Position numbers and translations under genes: made by a program
Origin: Dyadobacter sp. CY312
GTDB taxonomy: Bacteria > Bacteroidota > Bacteroidia > Cytophagales > Spirosomataceae
Length of the DNA stretch: 64,000 bases
Assembly: GCF_021390535.1 (NCBI RefSeq)
Contig: NZ_JAJUXG010000001.1
Coordinates: 620,001 to 684,000 of the forward strand
Direction of reading: 5' to 3'
Part shown: in pieces, positions 17,583 to 27,436 of the stretch
Layout: every line of letters starts with the position of its first letter
Position numbering within the stretch: the stretch's first letter is position 1
Notes under the pieces: generated by a model
Seen by the model: the letters and a program-made list of their open reading frames with translations, nothing else
What the model was told of the DNA's origin: nothing
Database searches by the model: none

Positions 17583-20500
17583 CTATTTCGTTATCTGAGC
17601 CAGCTTTTGCTTGGCCAGTTCTACGGCTTCTTTGTCATCTGAATTGTCAATGATCGAATTGAGCGTTGCCTTAGCCTGCCCCATCTCGTTCAACCCAACG
17701 TAAACCTCCGCCAGCAAAATAAACGACCGAACCCTCCAGTAATCATAACCTTCGAAGTTCTTACCCATTTCAATAATCGCATTTTCCGCTTCCTTATACT
17801 TCTTGTTTTTGTAAAGAATAGACGCGTTCCAATAACTCGCCTCGGCACCGTATTCATCCTTAGACGTAGCAGCGACTTTTTTGAATTCCTCAGCAGCCTT
17901 GGTCAAATCACCTTTATCATAAGGCACTTTACCGAGATACAGCTGCGCCTTACCCAGTCCGCCCGGAATAATATTACCCGCAGTTATTACCTCTCGTGCA
18001 TAATACAGCGTAGAATCGTAGCTTTTAAGGGTGTAGTAATTATCCATTAAGCCGATCCATGCCTGTGCCTGTTCTTTCTTACTTTCAGCATTGCGTAGCA
18101 AGACCCTGAAATTGGAAACCGCATTATTATAATTTCCTCGTTCAATTTCCAATTCAGCCGATCTTTGCGCTGCTGCTGCCACAAATGTTGACCGGTTCTC
18201 CTGGACTACTTTACCAAAATATTGAAGCGCTTCATTAACCTTCCCGGTCTTATCAAATGATGAACCTACAAAATAACGTGCGTCATATTGATGTTTGCTG
18301 GACGGGTAACTGTTCAGGAATTCCAATAACGCATTTTTTGCATTTTCATACTTCTCTGCATAATAAAGATTTCTTACGTTGTCAAACTCTACTTCTTCCA
18401 GCTTTTCATTGCCCGGATTGTTTTTACGAACCACGCCAAGTACCTGAGTAAACTCTTCCGGACGACCGACAGCGGTGTAACTTTCCTGAATACCTTCCAA
18501 TGCACTGCTAGCCGAAGGAGAATCGGAATATTCTGTCAGGATTTTCTTAAAATCTACAATAGCCTGCTCATAAACCTGCAAGTTATAGTACGACTGTGCT
18601 CTGCGTAATAAGGCCGCCGGTATCAGATAGCTCTTAGGTTTTTCATTGATCATCCTGGTATATCCCTTCACTGCCGCAGAATAACTCTGATTTTTAAAAT
18701 CAATATCGGCAATCTGGAAGTAAGCATCATCCAGATATCGCGAAGAAGGGAAAGAACTGATCAATAATTCAAACTGCCTGCGCGCTTCCTGTTCACGATT
18801 CATGTAAACATAAGCCCTTGCCTTTTGGTAAATAGCATAATCCTTATCAGTTTTTCCGTTATTCGCCACTTTCTCATACGTACGAATAGCCTCCTCATAA
18901 TTTTTAGCAGCAAGATAACAATCAGCTAAACGGGCATGGGCGTCTTCAATAATCTGGCTATCTATTCCTTCCAGATTACTCACAAAATCCTTAAAGTAAC
19001 CCAGTGCCTGACTATATTTTTTCTGGTTGTAATAAACGTATCCCAACGCATACAAACTCTTCCTGGCGTAAATTCCCGCTTTGGGATTTTTAGTAATCTG
19101 GTTATAAAGCGCCACTGCTTCATCCACTTTCTTCAATCCGTAAACAGACTCTGCTTTGTAGAAACTGGCTGCAATGAATATTTGCTCGTCAATCGGGAAT
19201 TTGATCGACTTGTCAAACAACACGATGGCCGGATCAAATTTTTGCTGATTAAATTCAACGACACCCTGGTTATATGTCAACCTCTGATACGTCCCATTAA
19301 TTTTAGCATTCCGCTTTGAGAGCCCCTCAATGTACTTTATTGCACCTGCATTATTACTTGCACCCGCATAACCCTCGGCTACTAATTCGGTTGCTTCTTC
19401 AATATGTTTGCTCTGGGGAAACTGGCTCATGAAGGCATTGAATTCCTTTATTGCTTCATTGTTATTACCGGTTTCAAGTTGAATTTTGGCGTGATTGTAA
19501 GAGGCCTCTTCTCGTACAACTTCGTTATGGTTTAGCTTAGCAGCATTACCGAATGACGTTAAAGCATAACTTGAATTATTAGTCTTTAAATAGCTGATAC
19601 CCAACAAATATGAAGCATACTGCGAAACAGAATCCTTGCCCGCTCCAACATTCTTTAACGCCTGAATTGTGCCGTCGTAGTTATTGGTCCTAAACAATGA
19701 ATGACCATAATGCAATGCAATCGCAGGAGGTATGGTACCCGACTTCATTTTATTGTAACGCTCATACGCCTTTACGGCAGCTGGATAGTCCCCCTTCTCA
19801 TAATACACCTCAGCGACGTAAAGCGCTACATCATCCAGTTTAGTATTTCCTCGTTGCTGTGTCAGTGTCCTTTCTCCATACTGTAACAGTTGATCGTATT
19901 TCTTTTGCTGATATAAAGATGATATAATCCAGTTAGGAACTTCATTTTTATAATACGGATGGTTCTCCACTCGCGAGAAGTCCTGATAAGCTTCATCAAA
20001 GTTGTTTTTCTGATAATTAATCACCCCTGCGTAAAAAGAAGCATCACCAGCGTTAGCAAAAGCTGCATCTGTCTTCACCTGGTTAAATAATGGTAAAGCC
20101 GCATCAGGTTGCTTTGTGTTGTAATAGGACATGGCAAGCTGATAGGTATTCTCAGTTTTTTTGGCACCACCTCCTGGCAACTTTACAGCTTTCTCAAGGT
20201 ATGTGATGGCCTTTTCGTATTCTCCACCTTCATAATAATACTTACCCAAATCACCATAAATCTGCTGGGCCTTGGGATGTTCTCTGTGATTCTTAACAAA
20301 GCGATCTACCTGTACCTCCGCTTCCGGATAGTTCAGATACAACCCCGTTACGGCTATATAATATTCCGCTGTAACCTTATTGTAATCACTTGTACTGAGT
20401 AATTTATCCTGTGTGTTTATATATTCGCCAAATTCCTGACGGGCGGCTACAAAATTCGACTTCTCATAGTATTCAAGACCATTTCGAAAGTGCGCCTCAG

Positions 20501-20642
20501 GTTCGGTAAAACCCAGAGTACTCTGAGCAATAGCCGAGGAAGCACCAAAAGCTAAATATAACCCAAGGGTATAAGTGCCATGTTTAAAAAGCATAGGGGT
20601 TGATTTGATGGATTGTTGAAACGATTTAATATTTTTAACCAT
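17583..20642 (-). CDS. large periplasmic tetratricopeptide-repeat protein
   Basis: A 1019-residue protein made almost entirely of TPR-type helical pairs, with many copies of patterns such as YEKGDYPAAVKAYERY and YNQKKYSQALGYFKDF. The N-terminus has a hydrophobic segment (about 24-39) ending in AIAQ, indicating export. An internal ATG at 20594 would give a tighter signal peptide and may be the true start. TPR solenoids act as scaffolds. As first gene of the run leading to a barrel, an HU/SPOR protein and a TonB-like protein, it is a plausible periplasmic scaffold, distantly analogous to CpoB in Tol-Pal systems. That analogy is inference. Confidence 0.88.
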   Translation of the reverse strand: MVKNIKSFQQSIKSTPMLFKHGTYTLGLYLAFGASSAIAQSTLGFTEPEAHFRNGLEYYEKSNFVAARQEFGEYINTQDKLLSTSDYNKVTAEYYIAVTGLYLNYPEAEVQVDRFVKNHREHPKAQQIYGDLGKYYYEGGEYEKAITYLEKAVKLPGGGAKKTENTYQLAMSYYNTKQPDAALPLFNQVKTDAAFANAGDASFYAGVINYQKNNFDEAYQDFSRVENHPYYKNEVPNWIISSLYQQKKYDQLLQYGERTLTQQRGNTKLDDVALYVAEVYYEKGDYPAAVKAYERYNKMKSGTIPPAIALHYGHSLFRTNNYDGTIQALKNVGAGKDSVSQYASYLLGISYLKTNNSSYALTSFGNAAKLNHNEVVREEASYNHAKIQLETGNNNEAIKEFNAFMSQFPQSKHIEEATELVAEGYAGASNNAGAIKYIEGLSKRNAKINGTYQRLTYNQGVVEFNQQKFDPAIVLFDKSIKFPIDEQIFIAASFYKAESVYGLKKVDEAVALYNQITKNPKAGIYARKSLYALGYVYYNQKKYSQALGYFKDFVSNLEGIDSQIIEDAHARLADCYLAAKNYEEAIRTYEKVANNGKTDKDYAIYQKARAYVYMNREQEARRQFELLISSFPSSRYLDDAYFQIADIDFKNQSYSAAVKGYTRMINEKPKSYLIPAALLRRAQSYYNLQVYEQAIVDFKKILTEYSDSPSASSALEGIQESYTAVGRPEEFTQVLGVVRKNNPGNEKLEEVEFDNVRNLYYAEKYENAKNALLEFLNSYPSSKHQYDARYFVGSSFDKTGKVNEALQYFGKVVQENRSTFVAAAAQRSAELEIERGNYNNAVSNFRVLLRNAESKKEQAQAWIGLMDNYYTLKSYDSTLYYAREVITAGNIIPGGLGKAQLYLGKVPYDKGDLTKAAEEFKKVAATSKDEYGAEASYWNASILYKNKKYKEAENAIIEMGKNFEGYDYWRVRSFILLAEVYVGLNEMGQAKATLNSIIDNSDDKEAVELAKQKLAQITK

Positions 20643-20764
20643 ATAAATATCTAAGAGTCAAGTTGCAAAGCCACTTTTACGTAAAAACGGATCAGGTATC
20701 TAACGAAAACCATCTTAAAACCGTATACGTAGTATGCGAAGGTAGTTTTTCTCTACTACACTTT

Positions 20765-21016
20765 TCAAAATATTACCTCATTTCTTAACAAGGTTTGGGT
20801 AAAATCCCCCTCCATAGTATCAAAGGTTTTGGCTACTACGCCAAGAAAAACTTCATCTATGCACTTTTCTATTTCTTCCACATTTGCCACCTCGTATTGG
20901 TCGATTTTGTATGTTTGCTCATACATCCCGTTTTCAATCTTGATGATATATTTATTGTTCCATTGATAAACACCAATTTTGAACCTGCTGTTTGTTATAT
21001 CTTTAATGTATCTCAT
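20765..21016 (-). CDS. small conserved-looking hypothetical protein
   Basis: An 83-residue protein that I do not recognise. It has a beta-rich start (RFKIGVYQWNNKYIIKIENG) and an acidic helical middle (VEEIEKCIDEVFLG), with no signal or membrane segment. An ATG at 21034 is in frame, but it lies inside a -7 promoter element (21032-21039), so the ATG at 21016 is preferred. It is divergent from the TPR lipoprotein, with about 40 bases between the starts. Its 3' end faces the start of the large TPR gene on the same strand. Confidence 0.6.
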   Translation of the reverse strand: MRYIKDITNSRFKIGVYQWNNKYIIKIENGMYEQTYKIDQYEVANVEEIEKCIDEVFLGVVAKTFDTMEGDFTQTLLRNEVIF

Positions 21017-21031
21017 TGTAATAAATTTTAC

Positions 21032-21039
21032 CAAAAGTA
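21032..21039 (-). promoter_or_regulatory. -7 promoter element of the small hypothetical gene
   Basis: CAAAAGTA, i.e. TACTTTTG on the minus strand, fits TAnnTTTG and is identical to the -7 element of the tRNA promoter at 29498. No matching -33 TTG was found. It would start transcription near 21025, 9 bases before the ATG at 21016. Confidence 0.4.
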
Positions 21040-21056
21040 ATCATTTCGAAACTGTA

Positions 21057-22091
21057 ATGAATTTCTCATTTTTAAGACCATATTTACTAATATTAATAGT
21101 ACTAACAATTTTGTCATGTTCAGAACAAAGCAAAAAGGATGCTGCTGACTTCTTTTTAAAGGCAAACCAATCTTTCGTACAAAAGAATTATACCGAAGCT
21201 TTGAGATTATACGACGAGGCCATCGATAAAAATCCCGAGTTTTCGGACGCATATCTTAACAAAGGTTTATGCCTGCTCAAGTTAAACCGGCCTGCTGATG
21301 CCTATGAGGTTTTAACAGAAGCAATCAAGGTTGATCCTAGCTTCGTACAGGCAAATTTGGTACGTGCGGAAACGGCCCTTGTTTTAGGAAAACTGATCGA
21401 TGCAGATAATGATCTCAGGGTAATCGAGAAAGAATACAAAGATTCGTCCAGATTCTTTCTGGTTCGAGGTAACCTGTCGGATGCAAAGGGCCAGCCCTCC
21501 CTATCTATTTCGGATTACGACAGGGCTCTTCAACTGGATAAAGCCAATGTTGAGGCGCTTGTTAACAGAGGGGCAATCTATTACAAACAGGGGGACATCG
21601 TTTTAGCTCAAAAGGACTTCAAGGATGCATTGGCTATTCGCCCATCCCAAATTGAGGCATTAAACAATCTGGGACTTATAGCGATTCATGAAAACAAATT
21701 GGACGATGCGGTCAATATGTTTGATCGAATATTAAATTTAAATCCTGCCAATGCGTTTGCCCTGAACAATAAAGGTTACGCTTACCTGAAACTCGGGAAA
21801 TTAGAAGAAGCCTCGAAGTTGATAGACAGGTCTCTGGATATTGATCCACGCAATGGTTATGCCCTGAGGAATATGGGAATATACTACCAAAAGTCAGGAC
21901 AAGCCGACAAGGCGCTCATTGAGTTCAAAAAAGCCATAGACATTGCCGAACCTGTTGACGAACTGTATGGCTTGACAGGAAAACTACTTCTGGAAAAAAA
22001 TGATAAGGTTGCAGCCTGCAAAATATGGAAACAGGGAATCGTTTTAAAAGACCCTATTGCCATCGCCGAGTTTGAAAAAAACTGCAAATGA
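21057..22091 (+). CDS. TPR-repeat lipoprotein
   Basis: A 344-residue exported lipoprotein. The hydrophobic N-terminus ends in the lipobox LSC (ILIVLTILSCSEQ, Cys near residue 22). About eight TPR units follow, with typical spacing (YTEALRLYDEAIDKNPEFSDAYLNKG; FALNNKGYAYLKLGKLEEAS). The frame extends upstream to 20979, but only the ATG at 21057 puts the lipobox in the usual place. It is convergent with menD, with 2 bases between the stop codons and no room for a separate terminator. The likely role is as a periplasm-facing scaffold; partners are unknown. Confidence 0.85.
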   Translation: MNFSFLRPYLLILIVLTILSCSEQSKKDAADFFLKANQSFVQKNYTEALRLYDEAIDKNPEFSDAYLNKGLCLLKLNRPADAYEVLTEAIKVDPSFVQANLVRAETALVLGKLIDADNDLRVIEKEYKDSSRFFLVRGNLSDAKGQPSLSISDYDRALQLDKANVEALVNRGAIYYKQGDIVLAQKDFKDALAIRPSQIEALNNLGLIAIHENKLDDAVNMFDRILNLNPANAFALNNKGYAYLKLGKLEEASKLIDRSLDIDPRNGYALRNMGIYYQKSGQADKALIEFKKAIDIAEPVDELYGLTGKLLLEKNDKVAACKIWKQGIVLKDPIAIAEFEKNCK

Positions 22092-22093
22092 TA

Positions 22094-23812
22094 TCAGTCA
22101 CTCGTAATGCTTTTAAATTTTTTCCATGTAAGTCTGTTCTCTTCCGGATCGGTAAATACTTCGAGTAATCCCGCTTGCTCTAAAAGATTAAACTCATGTA
22201 ACGAATGCTCCAAGGAGTCAGGCGAAGATGCTGACATGTATACCAACCCTGCATCTTCTGCCGTTCTTCTTGCGGTGAAACTATGTTTTGTTTCGAAATA
22301 ATCCTCTAACTCAGGTTGCCTTGCTGGACCATCAATCATCCGAAAGATATTCCCGCCTCCATTGTTAATTACAACAATTTTTAAATTTGACGGAAGTGTT
22401 TTTAACAACAGTCCGTTTCGATCATAGAGAAACGATACATCTCCAATAATTAGCGTAGTAGGCACATTATTGACCAACGCAGCTCCTATTGCAGTGCTCA
22501 AAGAACCGTCGATACCACTGGTTCCCCGGTTACAGAATAAGCCAGCAAGCTTGTCGGTTCTACCCAAGGCATTCACGTATCGGATCGGCATACTATTGCC
22601 AACGTGTAGTTGATTTGATCCGGACAGGTTGGAAATAACGCTATTTATAGCTGATAAATCAGTTAACGACGTTAGGTTAGTTAAAAAATCTTCCTGTTCC
22701 CGACAAGCTGACTGTTCTTTTTTGCGCCAGTTATCCATATATGATGGATCGTTTTCAGCGTCCGCATTTTGAACAAATAACTGATAATCAATCTTTTCGA
22801 AAATGGTTTCAAAAAACCACGACGCGTTTACAGCGATTTGACGCGTGACAGATTTTAAAGGATCCGCCCAGACACCATCATTGCCAATGTGCCAGTGTTT
22901 CCTGGCAGGATTATCCCTCAGAAATGTTTTTAATTCTTTGGACATCATAGATAGTCCGTAGGTTATCAGCAAGTCGGGAACGAGCTCCTCCTGATTTTTA
23001 TTAGACGCAAGTATCAGATCATGATGATGTATGAACAATTCACTTCCGGAAAGGTTGGCAATGCTATCTGCAACCACCGGCACATCCAGCTCCTCTGTAA
23101 TTTTAGAAAGAGCATGATTTAATTTTTCGCACCTCTGATGTTGACCACCCACTATCAATATCCTCCCAGAATCGTCCCATTCATCCAGAAGCACATTCCA
23201 GTCATCTATTGTCAGAGCGGGCTCAGGTACCGTTTGGACGGTTATTCTTAGATTGGTAGGGGCCAGAAGGCTGTCAGTATCCAGAGGATAAAATGGCTCC
23301 CGTATAGGTACATTGATGTGAACAGGACCAAAAGGAAGGTTTCCTGCCAGATTAACTGCCTCATTGCTGATCCGGTTAATGGCCCAAATAGCGTCAGAAT
23401 GAGCATAATCCGAAGGAAATTCAAAAAATTTCTTTACATGCTTTCCATATATTTCAGTCTGATAAATCGTTTGTCCATCGAATTGATGTGTCCATTCTTT
23501 CGGCCTGTCGGCAGTCAAAACGAGTAGCGGTATCTGCTGAAAGAAAGCTTCTGCAATGGCGGGAGCGAAATTATATGCCGCGCTGCCGGATGTACAAATC
23601 AATACAACCGGCACACCGGTTTGTTGTGCGATACCCAGCGCTATAAAGCCAGCGGATCGCTCATCCATCACCGGATGCATTTCAAAGTCCTTGTGGCGTG
23701 AGAAAGCCAGTGTTAAAGCGGCACTTCTGGATCCGGGTGAAAGAACTACATGACGTACCCCGTGCAAATAACAAATCGCTGCGAGGTCAACTAGTGGTTG
23801 TAAAACTGCCAT
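22094..23812 (-). CDS. menD: 2-succinyl-5-enolpyruvyl-6-hydroxy-3-cyclohexene-1-carboxylate synthase
   Basis: Thiamine-diphosphate enzyme of menaquinone synthesis that joins isochorismate and 2-oxoglutarate, 572 residues. It has the three-domain TPP fold. The N-terminal HGVRHVVLSPGSRSAALTLAF is diagnostic for MenD. RPKEWTHQFDGQTIYQ lies in the middle, and the TPP/Mg region (LIIGDVSFLYDRNGLLL, INNGGGNIF) near the C-terminus. An upstream in-frame ATG at 23827 coincides with the edge of the rpoD terminator stem, so the ATG at 23812 is chosen. Menaquinone is the usual respiratory quinone in this phylum. Confidence 0.95.
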   Translation of the reverse strand: MAVLQPLVDLAAICYLHGVRHVVLSPGSRSAALTLAFSRHKDFEMHPVMDERSAGFIALGIAQQTGVPVVLICTSGSAAYNFAPAIAEAFFQQIPLLVLTADRPKEWTHQFDGQTIYQTEIYGKHVKKFFEFPSDYAHSDAIWAINRISNEAVNLAGNLPFGPVHINVPIREPFYPLDTDSLLAPTNLRITVQTVPEPALTIDDWNVLLDEWDDSGRILIVGGQHQRCEKLNHALSKITEELDVPVVADSIANLSGSELFIHHHDLILASNKNQEELVPDLLITYGLSMMSKELKTFLRDNPARKHWHIGNDGVWADPLKSVTRQIAVNASWFFETIFEKIDYQLFVQNADAENDPSYMDNWRKKEQSACREQEDFLTNLTSLTDLSAINSVISNLSGSNQLHVGNSMPIRYVNALGRTDKLAGLFCNRGTSGIDGSLSTAIGAALVNNVPTTLIIGDVSFLYDRNGLLLKTLPSNLKIVVINNGGGNIFRMIDGPARQPELEDYFETKHSFTARRTAEDAGLVYMSASSPDSLEHSLHEFNLLEQAGLLEVFTDPEENRLTWKKFKSITSD

Positions 23813-23826
23813 TTTGCTTTTATACA

Positions 23827-23853
23827 AAAATAGCCTCCAAGAGAGGCTATTTT
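23827..23853 (-). terminator. rho-independent terminator of rpoD
   Basis: Perfect 11-bp stem AAAATAGCCTC (23827-23837) with GAGGCTATTTT (23843-23853) and a 5-base loop, 23 bases past the rpoD stop codon. It ends 15 bases before the chosen menD start. Confidence 0.78.
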
Positions 23854-23875
23854 AATTTCATTTATTGAACTCGTA

Positions 23876-24739
23876 TTATCCAAGATAAGTCTTTAAAGCT
23901 TTGCTTCTGGATACATGACGTAATCTTCTGATGGCTTTTTCTTTAATTTGACGAACACGCTCGCGGGTAAGATTGAATTTCTCTCCAATTTCTTCCAGTG
24001 TCATTGCATGTTCTCCGTTTAATCCGAAATAAAGTGCAATTACATCTGCCTCTCTTTGAGTAAGCGTGCAAAGTGCTCTTTGTACTTCTTTGCGCAGAGA
24101 CTCATTTACAAGACCGCTATCTGGTTTGTCTTCAAGATCATTTTCTAAAACATCCAAAAGGCTGTTTTCTTCACCCTGAACGAAAGGAGCATCCATAGAT
24201 ACGTGTCTTCCGGAAATTTTCATGGTATCAACTACTTCCGAAGATGATATTTCCAATACTTCCGCAAGTTCTTCCGGAGAAGGCTCACGCTCAAATTTCT
24301 GTTCAAGTTCAGAGAAAGTCTTTGAAATTTTATTCAGAGAACCTACCCTGTTCAGCGGAAGGCGCACGATACGTGACTGCTCTGCCAATGCCTGAAGAAT
24401 AGACTGGCGGATCCACCATACAGCGTATGAAATAAACTTAAAACCACGTGTTTCGTCAAAACGCTGAGCAGCTTTAATCAAACCCAAATTACCTTCATTG
24501 ATCAAATCTCCCAATGAAAGACCTTGATTTTGATATTGTTTAGCAACAGAAACTACAAAACGAAGATTCGCTTTTGTCAGTCTTTCCAGTGCGAGCTGAT
24601 CACCATCCCTTATTTTTTGAGCTAACGTCACCTCCTCATCCGGCGTTAACAAATCCACCTTACCGATTTCCTGCAAATATTTATCTAATGACTGACTTTC
24701 ACGGTTGGTAATTTGCTTACTGATCTTTAGCTGTCTCAT
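23876..24739 (-). CDS. rpoD: primary sigma factor, short Bacteroidetes type
   Basis: Housekeeping sigma-70 factor, 287 residues, lacking region 1.1 as usual for this phylum. Region 1.2 is near residues 18-50 and region 2 is at about 52-115 ([31 protein letters not shown]). Region 3 follows, with region 4.2 at 246-274 ([20 protein letters not shown]). This factor is expected to read the TTTG-N19-21-TAnnTTTG promoters seen elsewhere in the window (gapA, tRNA-Met, dCMP deaminase). It lies 68 bases downstream of pnp on the same strand. Confidence 0.97.
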   Translation of the reverse strand: MRQLKISKQITNRESQSLDKYLQEIGKVDLLTPDEEVTLAQKIRDGDQLALERLTKANLRFVVSVAKQYQNQGLSLGDLINEGNLGLIKAAQRFDETRGFKFISYAVWWIRQSILQALAEQSRIVRLPLNRVGSLNKISKTFSELEQKFEREPSPEELAEVLEISSSEVVDTMKISGRHVSMDAPFVQGEENSLLDVLENDLEDKPDSGLVNESLRKEVQRALCTLTQREADVIALYFGLNGEHAMTLEEIGEKFNLTRERVRQIKEKAIRRLRHVSRSKALKTYLG

Positions 24740-24807
24740 CTACATTCTTATATTAATATGTATAAATAACGGCATCATGTAATGCCCTCGTTTAGAAAAA
24801 CACCGTT

Positions 24808-26943
24808 TTACGCGTTTTTGTTCTCTGGCTTAGGAAGTAAAACCTTACGTGACAAACGATACTTCCCTGTTTTCTTGTCTACCTCTACCAGTTTCACCTG
24901 AATCTCCTCACCAACTTCAAGTACGCCATCCATTGTTTCAAGTCTTTCCCACTTAACCTCAGAAATATGAAGCAATCCATCTTTACCTGGCAGGAACTCA
25001 ACAAATGCGCCAAACGGCATAATTGACTTAACCTTTCCTGAATAAACTTCACCTACTTCCGGTACCAGAATGATCCCTTTAATACGTGCAACTGCTTTAT
25101 CCATTGAAGTCTTATCAGCAGAGAATATACTTACGAAGCCGGCACCATCTTTTTCTTCGATAGAAACAGTAGCTCCGGATTCTTTCTGAATATCCTGAAC
25201 AACTTTACCACCCGGCCCGATTACCGCTCCAATCATTTCGCGGTCAATCTTGATTATGACGGCGCGAGGCGTGTGAGGTTTCAGTTCCTGACGACTTTCT
25301 TTTATAGTTTTATTCATTTCGCCCAGAATATGTAACCTTCCGGCTTTTGCCTGAAGCAACGCCTCAGTTAAAACTTCAAACGAAAGACCATTTACTTTCA
25401 TATCCATTTGGCAGGCAGTAATACCTTTTTCGGTACCAGTTACCTTAAAGTCCATATCTCCAAGATGATCTTCATCACCCAGAATATCCGACAATACTGC
25501 GTATTTACCAGTTGCCTCATCAGATATAAGGCCCATTGCGATACCCGAAACAGGTGCCTTAATTTTCAAACCAGAATCCATAAGAGCCAATGAACCAGCA
25601 CAAACAGTCGCCATTGACGAAGATCCGTTTGATTCAAGGATATCAGATACAATACGAATTGTGTAAGGATTATCTTCTACGGCAGGAAGCACTTTTTTCA
25701 ATGCACGCAAAGCCAGGTTACCATGCCCTACTTCTCTACGACCAGGTCCGCGGTTTGGCTTTACCTCGCCGGTTGAAAATCCAGGAAAGTTGTAGTGAAG
25801 CAAGAATTTACTGTAACCGTATTTCAATGGTGTATCAATAATCTGCTCATCATTTTTTGTACCCAAGGTAACTGTTGTCAGCGACTGAGTTTCTCCACGG
25901 GTGAACAATGCCGATCCGTGTGCGTTAGGAAGGAAATCAACCTCCGAAGCGATAGGTCTAACTTCGTCCAAGCGACGACCATCCAGACGTTTTCTTTCAT
26001 CCAAAACCAAACGACGTGATGCTTCCCAAACGATATCGTTGAAATAACGCTTAGCCAATGCCAGGTTTACAACCTCTTCTTCGGTGATGCTTTCAGTGAA
26101 TGCAGTCCAAACAGCTTTGAATCCGTCTTTACGAACATTTTTATTTTGAGAGCCTAATTGCGTTACAGCGTAAACTTTGTCGTAAGAAAATGTTCTTATT
26201 CTTGCTTCAAGTTCAGCATCCTGCTCGTCACCAATATATTCTCTTTTTACAGTTTTGCCTGCTTCTGCTTCAAACTCTTTCAAAGCAAGACATTGCAGTT
26301 TGATCACGTCGTGTGCAACTTTCAAAGCTTCGATAACTTCGTCCTCAGAAACTTCGTCCATTTCACCTTCCACCATCGCAATGTCTTTGTACGTTGCGCC
26401 TACCATCAATTCAAGTGTTGCTTTTTCCAATTCAGTTGCACCTGGATTGACAACATATTTTCCGTCGATTTTAGCAACACGAACTTCTGATACTGGTCCT
26501 GCGAAAGGAATGTCAGAAACCATTAAAGCAGCTGATGCAGCAAGTGCAGCAAGTGCATCCGGTAAAGCCTCTGGATCAGCAGAGATCAAAACCAGGTTAA
26601 CCTGAGTTTCTGCGTGGTAATCATCCGGAAATAACGGACGCAATACGCGGTCAACCAAACGGCTAACCAATACTTCGTGGTCAGAAAGTTTTCCTTCACG
26701 ACGCATAAAGCTTCCAGGTATTCTACCAGCAGAAGCAAATTTTTCCTGATAATCAACCGAAAGTGGTAAAAAATCAAGTCCCTCTTTTATGTCTTTGTTA
26801 GCAACTACAGTAGCCAGGATCATGGTATTACCCAGTCTTACTACCACCGAACCATCGGCTTGTTTCGCTAATTTTCCTGTTTCAATTGTGATTTCCCGGC
26901 CATCTGGCAGAGGTATAGTTTTGTTAACTATATTAAATAGCAT
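24808..26943 (-). CDS. pnp: polyribonucleotide nucleotidyltransferase (PNPase)
   Basis: Phosphorolytic 3'-5' exoribonuclease of the RNA degradosome, 711 residues. It has two RNase PH domains (about 10-225 and 315-540) separated by an all-helical domain. A KH domain follows ([20 protein letters not shown]), then an S1 domain ([20 protein letters not shown]). Motifs [20 protein letters not shown] and [16 protein letters not shown] are standard. It lies downstream of rpsO, the common bacterial order, with a terminator hairpin between that probably allows partial read-through. Confidence 0.97.
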   Translation of the reverse strand: MLFNIVNKTIPLPDGREITIETGKLAKQADGSVVVRLGNTMILATVVANKDIKEGLDFLPLSVDYQEKFASAGRIPGSFMRREGKLSDHEVLVSRLVDRVLRPLFPDDYHAETQVNLVLISADPEALPDALAALAASAALMVSDIPFAGPVSEVRVAKIDGKYVVNPGATELEKATLELMVGATYKDIAMVEGEMDEVSEDEVIEALKVAHDVIKLQCLALKEFEAEAGKTVKREYIGDEQDAELEARIRTFSYDKVYAVTQLGSQNKNVRKDGFKAVWTAFTESITEEEVVNLALAKRYFNDIVWEASRRLVLDERKRLDGRRLDEVRPIASEVDFLPNAHGSALFTRGETQSLTTVTLGTKNDEQIIDTPLKYGYSKFLLHYNFPGFSTGEVKPNRGPGRREVGHGNLALRALKKVLPAVEDNPYTIRIVSDILESNGSSSMATVCAGSLALMDSGLKIKAPVSGIAMGLISDEATGKYAVLSDILGDEDHLGDMDFKVTGTEKGITACQMDMKVNGLSFEVLTEALLQAKAGRLHILGEMNKTIKESRQELKPHTPRAVIIKIDREMIGAVIGPGGKVVQDIQKESGATVSIEEKDGAGFVSIFSADKTSMDKAVARIKGIILVPEVGEVYSGKVKSIMPFGAFVEFLPGKDGLLHISEVKWERLETMDGVLEVGEEIQVKLVEVDKKTGKYRLSRKVLLPKPENKNA

Positions 26944-27012
26944 AAATATATGTTGTTTGAATGCTGCTGAAACGCCGAATTACGTTCCGAAAGTTGCTTG
27001 ATAAATTCCTGC

Positions 27013-27050
27013 AAAAAATCAGGGAACTATCTTAGTAGAAGTTCCCTGAT
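27013..27050 (-). terminator. terminator hairpin after rpsO
   Basis: Stem ATCAGGGAAC (27018-27027) with GTTCCCTGAT (27041-27050), followed by a run of six U on the minus strand. It begins 7 bases past the rpsO stop codon. Confidence 0.8.
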
Positions 27051-27056
27051 CCATAA

Positions 27057-27332
27057 CTACTTACGTATGTTCAATTCGGCAATAATCGCACGGTAGCGGG
27101 TAATGTCGTTTTTGAAAAGATAGTCTAACAATCTTCTACGCTTTCCTACCATTTTAAGCAAGCCTAATCTGGTATCGTTGTCTTTTTTGTGCGTTTTTAA
27201 GTGCTCGTTCAAATAATTGATACGGTAAGTAAACAACGCAATTTGAGATTCAGCAGATCCAGTGTCTCCGCCTTCTTTTTTAAATCCCTTAGTTTCGAAG
27301 ATCTCTCTCTTCCATTCCGCGGTTAAATACAT
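27057..27332 (-). CDS. rpsO: 30S ribosomal protein S15
   Basis: Primary 16S rRNA-binding ribosomal protein, 91 residues, the usual size. Recognisable segments are [50 protein letters not shown] and YRAIIAEL. It stands upstream of pnp, as in most bacteria. In many species S15 represses its own translation through a leader structure; no such structure was identified here. Confidence 0.97.
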   Translation of the reverse strand: MYLTAEWKREIFETKGFKKEGGDTGSAESQIALFTYRINYLNEHLKTHKKDNDTRLGLLKMVGKRRRLLDYLFKNDITRYRAIIAELNIRK

Positions 27333-27395
27333 GATTGTAACGACAGATTAAATTTTTAATAAATATTTTACAGCACCCTGCTGCAAATAAGGTTG

Positions 27396-27403
27396 CAAAA
27401 TTA
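27396..27403 (-). promoter_or_regulatory. -7 element of a probable rpsO promoter
   Basis: CAAAATTA (TAATTTTG on the minus strand) fits TAnnTTTG. It would start transcription near 27390, about 58 bases before the rpsO ATG. The region where the -33 element belongs lacks TTG, so support is partial. Confidence 0.4.
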
Positions 27404-27436
27404 CAGAATTATCTTTGTAATAAAAATATAATTTAA

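Noticed and set aside
23812-23827. menD starting at the ATG at 23827
   Set aside because: That codon lies on the edge of the rpoD terminator stem; the ATG at 23812 gives the usual MenD N-terminus.
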